This document shows, in pieces, positions 1-4,875 of a DNA stretch of 7,360 nt; position 1 is the stretch's first letter; the number at the start of each line of letters is the position of its first letter. The notes under the pieces are model-generated. The model worked only from the letters and a program-made list of their open reading frames with translations. It did no database searches and was not told where the DNA came from. Source of the stretch: an uncultured Bacillota bacterium (GTDB lineage: Bacteria > Bacillota > Clostridia > Peptostreptococcales > Anaerovoracaceae). The stretch is from NCBI GenBank assembly GCA_947302945.1, contig CAMYWZ010000055.1, positions 1 through 7,360 of the forward strand, read 5' to 3'. Made by a program: the position numbers and the translations under genes.

Positions 1-1017
1 GTGGACACGCTGGGCAACCTGATCGCCCGGAGGCTCGCGGCTCCTCATCCGTCTGCTTCGCAGACACCTTCCCCTCAAGGGGAAGGCACCCCGCGCCTGC
101 TCATCGCGGCCCACATCGACGAAGTCGGACTGGTGGTCACCGGCCACGAGGACGGCTTCCTGTGCGTGGGACCGATAGGCGGCGTGGACCAGCGCGTGTT
201 CCCGGACAAGGACCTCTGCATACTCACCGATCCTCCGCGCTTCGGTGTCATGTCGGTGCAGCCGCCGCACGTGCTCAAGGCCGAAGACATGGGCAAAGCC
301 ATCCCCATGGAGGAGCTTCGCGTGGACGTCGGCATGAGCCAGGAAGAAGCCGTGCGGACTATCCCCGTCGGCACCCCCATCACCTACAGGACAAAAGGCT
401 TCAGGCTGGGCAAGACCCGATACGTCTGCAAGACTCTGGACGACAGAGCCTGCTTTGCCGCGCTCATAAGGGCGGCCGAGCTTCTTAAGGGCAAACAGCT
501 GCCCTGGGACGTGTACTTCGTCGGAAGCACCGGCGAGGAACGCGGCGAAGGCGGCGCTCCGGCTGCGGTGTTCGAGACCGGTGCCGACGTCTGCATCGCC
601 ATCGACGTCTGCCAGGCCTCTACGCCTGACGCCAACCCCAAGATACACAACGGCATCTACAACTACGAGCTCGGCAGCGGACCGGTCATCTCGGTCGGCC
701 CGAACATTACGAAACATATAGGAAAGCGCCTGGAAGAGCTTTCGGAACGAGGCAAGATCCCGTTCCAGATCGCGGCAAGGCCCGGCAAGACCGGCACCGA
801 CGCATGGCACATGCACATAGTGCGCGAGGGCGTAGCCTCCGGACTGATAGGCCTTCCGCTCAGGCACATGCACTCGCCCACGGAATGCATAGATCTTGAG
901 GATCTGGAAAACTGCGCAAAGCTCGTTGCGGCCTACGCTCAGGACCCGGGCAGGGCCGTGCTCGAATGCGGGGCAGACAAGGCCGCCCTTCACAGGCCTG
1001 AAAAGGAGGCGCAGTAA
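1..1017 (+). CDS. M42 family metallopeptidase, paralog 1 (5' end cut by window)
   Basis: Probable cytosolic di-metal aminopeptidase of the M42 (TET/FrvX/YsdC) family, cleaving N-terminal residues from short peptides. The frame is open from the first base. The GTG there aligns with the middle of the DxxGN motif of the two downstream paralogs (residue about 41 of the third), so it is an internal codon and roughly 39 N-terminal residues lie outside the window. Counting from base 1, likely metal and catalytic residues are His38 and Asp40 in AAHIDEVG, Asp147 in LDDR, Glu179-Glu180, Asp202 and His291 in HMHSPTE. The glutamate pair sits in STGEERGEGG, whereas the family usually has QEExGxRG, so this paralog is the most divergent there. 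Residues 14-30 are encoded by a palindromic repeat. The gene overlaps the next by one base and carries that gene's ribosome site in its last codons. Family assignment is firm; the substrate is unknown. Confidence 0.93.
   Translation: MDTLGNLIARRLAAPHPSASQTPSPQGEGTPRLLIAAHIDEVGLVVTGHEDGFLCVGPIGGVDQRVFPDKDLCILTDPPRFGVMSVQPPHVLKAEDMGKAIPMEELRVDVGMSQEEAVRTIPVGTPITYRTKGFRLGKTRYVCKTLDDRACFAALIRAAELLKGKQLPWDVYFVGSTGEERGEGGAPAAVFETGADVCIAIDVCQASTPDANPKIHNGIYNYELGSGPVISVGPNITKHIGKRLEELSERGKIPFQIAARPGKTGTDAWHMHIVREGVASGLIGLPLRHMHSPTECIDLEDLENCAKLVAAYAQDPGRAVLECGADKAALHRPEKEAQ
44..87 (+). repeat. In-frame double-hairpin element, copy 1
   Basis: A 44-base element lies inside the first M42 gene. It contains two perfect stem-loops: GTCTGC-TTC-GCAGAC at 51-65 and CCTTCCCC-TCAA-GGGGAAGG at 67-86. 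It is read in frame as part of an APHPSASQTPSPQGEG peptide just before the AAHxDE metal motif. It differs from copy 3 (2435-2478) at only three positions and from copy 2 (1231-1274) at four. That is much closer than the surrounding paralogous coding sequence. None of the three plus-strand frames contains a stop. I recognise the type as a dispersed repeat of gut Clostridia, but this is from memory and was not searched. Confidence 0.85.
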
Positions 1018-2150
1018 TGCTGAGAACACTTGAAAAACTGTGCTCCCTTTCCGGAGTCTCCGGTTCCGAGGAAGAAGTCCGCGAATACATCAAAGGCCGC
1101 GCCATTAAGGCCGGCTGCAAGGTCCGCACCGACGCGATGGGCAACCTGATCGTCGAGAAAACCGGAAAACCTTGTGATTCCAAGGATTTTGAGGCTGCAA
1201 CTGAAAGTCAGTGCGCATCTGTCGAGGCTCCTCATCCGTCTGCTTTGCAGCCACCTTCCCCAAAAGGGGAAGGCGTTCCGCGCCTGATGCTCACTGCCCA
1301 TATGGACGAGGTGGGCTTCATGGTAATGCGCATACTCGACACCGGCTACCTGCGGATCGAGGCCGTCGGCGGCATAGACCCGCGGGTCACCTTCGACCGC
1401 AAAGTGTACGTCGGCGAAAAGAAGATCCCCGGCGTCGCCGGACTCAAATCGATACACCAGACGCCCCTCCCCGAGCGCAGCAAGATCCCGGCCTGGGGCA
1501 GCATGTACGTGGACATAGGCGCTAAAAACAAGGCCGAAGCCGAGGAGCTCGTCTCCGTCGGCGACGTCTGCGTCTTCGACAGCGATTTCGTCCGCTTCGG
1601 CGCGAAAAACGATTTCATTAAGGCAAAAGCCATCGACGACCGCTTCGGCTGCGCCGTCATGGTGAAGCTGATGGAAGAAGACCTCCCCATGGACGTCACC
1701 TTCGTGTTCTCCGTGCAGGAGGAGATCGGCGCGCGGGGCGCCTTCGGCGCGGCCTTCTCGGTAAGGCCAGACATCGCGCTGGTGCTCGAAGGGACCACCT
1801 CGGCCGACCTGGCGAAGGTCGAAGGCCACAAGAAGGTCACGCGGCTGGGCGAAGGCCCGGTCCTGGGCTTCATGGACGCCGGCACCATCTACGACCGCGG
1901 GCTGTTCGAAGCGCTTCGCAGCCTGGCCGACGAAAACGGCATCCCCTGGCAGATCAAGGGCCGCATAGCCGGCGGTACCGACGCCCAGGCCATCCAGCGC
2001 AGCCGCGAAGGCGTGCGCGTCGCAAGCATCTCGGCGCCTGTCCGCAGCATCCACTGCCCAAACAGCGTCGCCAAGATCTCCGACATCAAACAGGGCCTTG
2101 CGCTCGCCCGGCTCTTCATCCGGGCTGTCGCCTCCGGCCGTATCAGATAA
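1017..2150 (+). CDS. M42 family metallopeptidase, paralog 2
   Basis: Complete 377-residue M42 aminopeptidase, probably cytosolic and di-metal dependent. The ATG overlaps the previous stop (TAATG) and follows a strong AGGAGG at 1004-1009 with 7 bases of spacing, so the start is secure and translation is probably coupled. Conserved residues are His95 and Asp97 in TAHMDEVG, Asp207 in AIDDR, Glu235-Glu236 in SVQEEIGARG, Glu258 in LEGTTSAD and His346 in SIHCPN. It has the most canonical QEExGxRG motif of the three. The closing motif reads HCPNS where paralog 1 has HSPTE. Residues 51-86 form an unusually long insert between DAMGNLIVEKTG and the metal-binding strand: about 20 residues of unrelated sequence, then the repeat-encoded APHPSALQPPSPKGEG. 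This largely explains why the protein is longer than a usual M42 enzyme of roughly 340-360 residues. Confidence 0.95.
   Translation: MLRTLEKLCSLSGVSGSEEEVREYIKGRAIKAGCKVRTDAMGNLIVEKTGKPCDSKDFEAATESQCASVEAPHPSALQPPSPKGEGVPRLMLTAHMDEVGFMVMRILDTGYLRIEAVGGIDPRVTFDRKVYVGEKKIPGVAGLKSIHQTPLPERSKIPAWGSMYVDIGAKNKAEAEELVSVGDVCVFDSDFVRFGAKNDFIKAKAIDDRFGCAVMVKLMEEDLPMDVTFVFSVQEEIGARGAFGAAFSVRPDIALVLEGTTSADLAKVEGHKKVTRLGEGPVLGFMDAGTIYDRGLFEALRSLADENGIPWQIKGRIAGGTDAQAIQRSREGVRVASISAPVRSIHCPNSVAKISDIKQGLALARLFIRAVASGRIR
1166..1190 (+). repeat. Second small palindrome inside paralog 2 insert
   Basis: AAAACCTTG (1166-1174) and CAAGG-A-TTTT (1181-1190) form an imperfect stem around the loop TGATTC, with one bulged A. 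It lies at the start of an extra coding stretch (about 1167-1226) that the other two M42 paralogs lack and that looks more AT-rich than its surroundings. It is directly upstream of the double-hairpin element. It may be a remnant of a second inserted repeat. Only one copy occurs in the window, so this is tentative. Confidence 0.4.
1231..1274 (+). repeat. In-frame double-hairpin element, copy 2
   Basis: Same element as at 44-87, in the second M42 gene, with the same orientation, reading frame and protein position. The long stem is intact with a different loop (CCTTCCCC-AAAA-GGGGAAGG, 1254-1273). The short stem is reduced: only CTGC-TTT-GCAG pairs cleanly (1240-1250), because the outer A of the 3' arm has become C. 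It encodes the HPSALQPPSPKGEG part of the protein. Confidence 0.85.
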
Positions 2151-2156
2151 ACAACC

Positions 2157-2192
2157 TTTGGCACCATCAGGGACGGTTCTCCTGGTGCCAAA
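2157..2192 (+). repeat. Palindromic repeat with GGGACGGTTCT core, left arm of inverted pair
   Basis: TTTGGCACCA (2157-2166) and TGGTGCCAAA (2183-2192) are perfect 10-base inverted repeats around a 16-base loop containing GGGACGGTTCT. The unit starts 7 bases after the stop of the second M42 gene. The reverse complement of the unit at 2223-2251 matches it except for one extra T (2167). Together they form a REPIN-like inverted pair. As RNA it could be a stable hairpin acting on transcript stability or termination, but it has no U-tract. Confidence 0.85.
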
Positions 2193-2218
2193 GATTCTTC
2201 GCTTCGCTCAGAATGACA
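2192..2218 (+). repeat. Inner palindromic element between the two inverted repeats
   Basis: The stretch contains ATTCT (2194-2198) and AGAAT (2210-2214) flanking the simple TTCGCTTCGCT tract, ending in GACA. It fills nearly all of the spacer between the inverted repeats at 2157-2192 and 2223-2254. From memory this motif (complement: CATTCTGAGCGAAGCGAAG) is a widespread intergenic repeat in bacteria, often mistranslated as HSERSEESLA. There is only one copy here, so the call as a mobile repeat rests on recollection. Confidence 0.6.
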
Positions 2219-2222
2219 ATGC

Positions 2223-2254
2223 GGCACCAGGAGAACCGTCCCTGTGGTGCCAAA
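2223..2254 (-). repeat. Palindromic repeat with AGAACCGTCCCT core, right arm of inverted pair
   Basis: GGCACCA (2223-2229) and TGGTGCC (2245-2251) form a 7-base perfect stem around the 15-base loop GGAGAACCGTCCCTG. It is the reverse complement of the unit at 2157-2192, so the two could pair across their whole length and form one long stem with the inner element at its tip. The TGGTGCCAAA end at 2245-2254 mirrors the TTTGGCACCA at 2157-2166, giving the whole 98-base composite matching inverted ends. Confidence 0.85.
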
Positions 2255-2274
2255 CACTCAGACAGAGGTCGAGA

Positions 2275-3351
2275 ATGGATACTTTTGAAACACTGAAAAC
2301 GCTGAATTCCTGCTTCGGGCCGTCGGGCTGCGAGGACGAGGTGCGCGAAAAGATCGCGGAGCTTGCCGCGCCGTTTGCGGACGAGATACGCACCGACACC
2401 ATGGGCAACCTGATCGTTGTCAAGCACGCAGCCCCTCATCCGTCCGCTTCGCGGACACCTTCCCCCCAAGGGGAAGGCGCTCCCCGCCTCATGTTCGCCG
2501 CCCACATGGATTCCCTGGGCATGATAGTCACCTTCATCGAGGAGAGCGGCCTGCTGCGCTTCGGCGCTGTCGGCTACGTCCTTGCGCAGAACATCGTGGC
2601 CTGCCCGGTGCGCTTTAAGAACGGCGTCTGCGGCACGGTCGGCATGGACGAGGACAGCAAAAAGCCCGAGATCGACAAAATGTTCATAGACATAGGCGCG
2701 AAAGACCGCGAAGAAGCTGAAAGACTCGTCAAAAAAGGCGACATCGCCATCTACGACACCCCCTGCAGGATGCTGGCAGCCCCCGGCAAGGCCGGCGCCA
2801 AAGGCAAAGCGGACAAAGGCCGCGTCGTTTCGCCCTATATTGACAACCGCGCTGGCTGCGTCGCCCAGCTGCTGGCCCTCGAAAAGCTCAGAAAACCCGT
2901 CTTCGACTGCAGCTTCGTCTTCACCGTACAGGAAGAAGTCGGACGCCGCGGCGCGAAACCGGCGGCTTTCGGTACAGACCCGCAGTACGGCATAGTCTGC
3001 GACTGCACCCTCACCGACGACCTGCCCTGGACCAAGCACGTCGGCACCTCAAAGGTGGGCGGCGGAGCCTCGATCAAGGTCATGGACAAGTCCGTCATCT
3101 GCCACCCGGAGATGACCGCGGCGCTCAAGGCCATCGCGGAAAAGAAAAAGATCCCGTTCCAGACCGACGTCCTGACATGGGGCGGCACCGACGGCAGCGA
3201 GATCCGCAAGAACGCGTCGGGCGTCTTCACCGGCGGAGTCTCCGTACCCTGCCGCTACGTCCACACCCCCCAGGAAGTCTGCAGCATCGCCGACATCGAA
3301 GCCGCCGCCTCCCTGCTTGCAGCCTTCGCAGAAACAAAGGTGAACTTTTAG
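2275..3351 (+). CDS. M42 family metallopeptidase, paralog 3
   Basis: Complete 358-residue M42 aminopeptidase. The frame is open back to 2098, but the upstream part translates the end of paralog 2 and the intergenic repeats. I place the start at ATG 2275 because it follows AGAGG (2264-2268) with 6 bases of spacing, and because MDTFETLKTLNSCFGPSGCE aligns with the N-terminus of paralog 2. Metal-site residues are His77 and Asp79 in AAHMDSLG, Asp190 in YIDNR, Glu220-Glu221 in TVQEEVGRRG, Asp243 in CDCTLTDD and His330 in YVHTPQE. Two motif residues differ from the other paralogs: Ser80 for the usual Glu after AHxD, and Asn191 for the second Asp of DDR. Residues 53-69 are repeat-encoded. The gene ends 3 bases before the GNAT gene and contains that gene's ribosome site. 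Confidence 0.95.
   Translation: MDTFETLKTLNSCFGPSGCEDEVREKIAELAAPFADEIRTDTMGNLIVVKHAAPHPSASRTPSPQGEGAPRLMFAAHMDSLGMIVTFIEESGLLRFGAVGYVLAQNIVACPVRFKNGVCGTVGMDEDSKKPEIDKMFIDIGAKDREEAERLVKKGDIAIYDTPCRMLAAPGKAGAKGKADKGRVVSPYIDNRAGCVAQLLALEKLRKPVFDCSFVFTVQEEVGRRGAKPAAFGTDPQYGIVCDCTLTDDLPWTKHVGTSKVGGGASIKVMDKSVICHPEMTAALKAIAEKKKIPFQTDVLTWGGTDGSEIRKNASGVFTGGVSVPCRYVHTPQEVCSIADIEAAASLLAAFAETKVNF
2435..2478 (+). repeat. In-frame double-hairpin element, copy 3
   Basis: Third copy of the element at 44-87, again in frame and just before the metal motif of its M42 gene. The short stem is GTCCGC-TTC-GCGGAC (2442-2456). Relative to copy 1 a T-A pair has become C-G on both sides, a compensatory change that keeps the stem. 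The long stem is CCTTCCCC-CCAA-GGGGAAGG (2458-2477). It encodes the HPSASRTPSPQGEG segment. Confidence 0.85.
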
Positions 3352-3354
3352 ATC

Positions 3355-3927
3355 ATGACTCACAAAGGAACCGTAACAATTGAAACGCCGCGCCTTTTGC
3401 TTCGCAGATTCCGCGTCGAGGACGCTCCGGCGATGTACGCCAACTGGGCAAACGACCCGCGGGTAACGGACTTCCTCACCTGGCAGCCCCACACGGACGT
3501 CTCCGTCACAAAGACGCTCCTGGAAGGCTGGGCCGCAAACTACGAGGACCCGACCTACTACCAGTGGGCCATCGAGCTCAAGGAGATCGGCGAGCCCATA
3601 GGCTCCATTTCGGTCGTCAGCCAGCGCGAGGTCATAAATCAGGTCGAGATCGGCTACTGCATAGGCCGCAGGTGGTGGCACCAGGGGATCACGAGCGAGG
3701 CTTTTGCCGCGATCATCCCCTTCCTCTTCGAGGAGGTCGGCGCCAACCGCATCGCCGCCAAGCACGACCCGAAAAACCCCCACTCCGGCGGCGTCATGAA
3801 GAAGTGCGGGCTCACCCACGAAGGCACCGTTCGCCAGACCGGCATGAACAACCTCGGCCTCTGCGACCTTTGCATCTGGGGCATACTCAGAAGCGATTAC
3901 GACGCGATGAAGGCCGCGAAAAGCTGA
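3355..3927 (+). CDS. GNAT family N-acetyltransferase (RimJ/RimL-like)
   Basis: A 190-residue cytosolic acetyltransferase that should use acetyl-CoA to acetylate an amine. The RimJ/RimL branch includes ribosomal-protein N-terminal acetylases, but many members modify other small molecules. The N-terminus (residues 9-43, IETPRLLLRRFR...DPRVTDFLTW) is typical of that branch. The central strand EIGYCIGRRWWHQGITSEA (98-116) is the acetyl-CoA pyrophosphate-binding motif, and NPHSGGVMKKCGLTHEG (141-157) is the usual C-terminal signature. The ATG lies 3 bases after the M42 stop, with AAAGGTGA at 3337-3344 as the ribosome site, so it is co-transcribed with the peptidases. The substrate cannot be told from the sequence. 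Confidence 0.92.
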   Translation: MTHKGTVTIETPRLLLRRFRVEDAPAMYANWANDPRVTDFLTWQPHTDVSVTKTLLEGWAANYEDPTYYQWAIELKEIGEPIGSISVVSQREVINQVEIGYCIGRRWWHQGITSEAFAAIIPFLFEEVGANRIAAKHDPKNPHSGGVMKKCGLTHEGTVRQTGMNNLGLCDLCIWGILRSDYDAMKAAKS

Positions 3928-3942
3928 TTTCTGGCAGATTTG

Positions 3943-3953
3943 TATAATATAAT
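3943..3953 (+). promoter_or_regulatory. Overlapping TATAAT motifs at the HAD start codon
   Basis: Two perfect TATAAT hexamers (3943-3948 and 3948-3953) overlap each other and the ATG at 3952. No convincing -35 box is seen at the right distance and no Shine-Dalgarno sequence precedes the ATG. The motif could be an internal promoter, but its start point would fall at about 3955, inside the gene. It may instead be an unstructured AT-rich initiation region. Low confidence as a working promoter. Confidence 0.3.
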
Positions 3954-4809
3954 GAAGAAAAAGCTCTTTTTATTAGACATGGACGGCACGCTCTACCTGG
4001 GCGAGCGGCTATTTGAAGGAACTAAGGAGTTCCTTGCTTTCGTGCGCGAAAGCGGCGGGCAGTACGCGTTCCTTACCAACAACAGCTCGCGCGGCATCGA
4101 AGGCTACCTCGCCAAGATGGAGCGCATGGGCATCCCGCAGAAGCCGGAGTACTTCGTGACCTCCACCGACGCCACGATCGACTACCTGAAGAAGGCCTAT
4201 CCGTCCTGGGGCGGCTCAGCGCCAAAGGACGCGCTGCAGCGCACCGCTTTCTACGCCTGCGGCACCGAGAACTTCAAGTCCCAGCTTCGCGCCGCCGGCC
4301 TTAAGGTCCTCAGCGAGGCGGAAACCGAGGCCCTTCTGGCGAAAAACAGCTCAGCCAAAAGCCTACCGGTCCTGCTCCTCGGCTACGACACCGAGCTCAC
4401 CTACGAAAAGCTCGTGGTCTGCGTAAAACTCCTGAACGCCGGAGCGGACTACGTCGCCACCCACCCGGACCTCGTCTGTCCCATGGAGTGGGGCAACGCG
4501 CCGGACATAGGCCTCGTGATCCACAGCCTTAAAATCTGCACCGGCCGCGAGCCTGTAATAATCGGCAAACCGCAGCCGCAGATGGTATTCACCGCCATGG
4601 AAAAGTACGGCGCCGCCCCTGAAGAGACCGTCCTCATCGGCGACCGCCTCTACACGGACATCGCCTGCGGCAACAACGCCGGCATCGACACCATCCTTGT
4701 CCTCTCCGGCGAAGGGACCGTCGAAGACATCGAAAAATACGGCGTCAAGCCGACCTACATATACAAAGACATAGCCGCCGTGCTGGCAGACCTAAGAACC
4801 GTCCCCTAA
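3952..4809 (+). CDS. HAD-IIA family phosphatase (NagD / p-nitrophenylphosphatase-like)
   Basis: A 285-residue cytosolic Mg-dependent phosphohydrolase. The start is ATG 3952, giving MKKKLFLLDMDGTLYLG. A TTG at 3940 in the same frame would add four residues but has no support. HAD motifs in order: nucleophile Asp9 and Asp11 in DMDGT, Thr42 in LTNNSSR, Lys206 in IIGKPQPQ, and Asp231/Asp236 in LIGDRLYTD. The cap between motifs II and III, with GYDTELTYEKL and ATHPDLVCP, is typical of subclass IIA (NagD, AraL, PNPase). The substrate is unknown; nucleotide or sugar phosphates are typical. It begins 24 bases after the GNAT stop without a visible ribosome site, so coupling to the upstream operon is plausible. 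The last codons, LRTVP, and the stop are supplied by a repeat copy, so the native C-terminus has probably been replaced or extended. Confidence 0.93.
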   Translation: MKKKLFLLDMDGTLYLGERLFEGTKEFLAFVRESGGQYAFLTNNSSRGIEGYLAKMERMGIPQKPEYFVTSTDATIDYLKKAYPSWGGSAPKDALQRTAFYACGTENFKSQLRAAGLKVLSEAETEALLAKNSSAKSLPVLLLGYDTELTYEKLVVCVKLLNAGADYVATHPDLVCPMEWGNAPDIGLVIHSLKICTGREPVIIGKPQPQMVFTAMEKYGAAPEETVLIGDRLYTDIACGNNAGIDTILVLSGEGTVEDIEKYGVKPTYIYKDIAAVLADLRTVP

Positions 4810-4846
4810 GTTCACCGGCGAACCTAAGAACCGTCCCTTAAGTTCA
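4788..4846 (+). repeat. Direct tandem pair of hairpin repeats with AAGAACCGTCCC core
   Basis: Two 24-base copies (4791-4814 and 4823-4846) differ at one base (4806 C versus 4838 T) and are 32 bases apart. Copy 2 folds as GAACCTAAG-AACCGTCC-CTTAAGTTC (4820-4845), a 9-base stem with one mismatch. Copy 1 pairs less well. The spacer and flanks, TTC-ACCGGC-GAA, also form a short palindrome. The core AGAACCGTCCC is the same as in the repeat at 2223-2254, but the arms are different. The first copy contains the HAD stop codon (4807-4809). The pair lies between the HAD and MFS genes and may end or stabilise the upstream transcript. Confidence 0.8.
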
Positions 4847-4875
4847 TTCAATATATCAAACAAGGAGCCGTTATT

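Noticed and set aside
990..2054. Long minus-strand open frame (354 codons) opposite the second M42 gene
   Set aside because: It mirrors the GC-rich third-position bias of the real gene, has low-complexity composition rich in Ala, Asp, Val and Gly, and no family signature. The plus-strand gene is unambiguous.
2098..2274. Longer in-frame N-terminus for the third M42 peptidase, starting at 2098
   Set aside because: It would overlap the end of the second peptidase and translate the intergenic hairpin repeats. The M42 N-terminus aligns from ATG 2275, which has its own ribosome site.
2167..3039. Long minus-strand open frame (290 codons) opposite the third M42 gene
   Set aside because: Same reasoning: it is a shadow of a clearly conserved plus-strand gene and begins inside it.
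4791..4846. Possible CRISPR array from the 24-base tandem repeat
   Set aside because: There are only two copies with an 8-base spacer and no cas genes. The unit matches the dispersed hairpin family instead.
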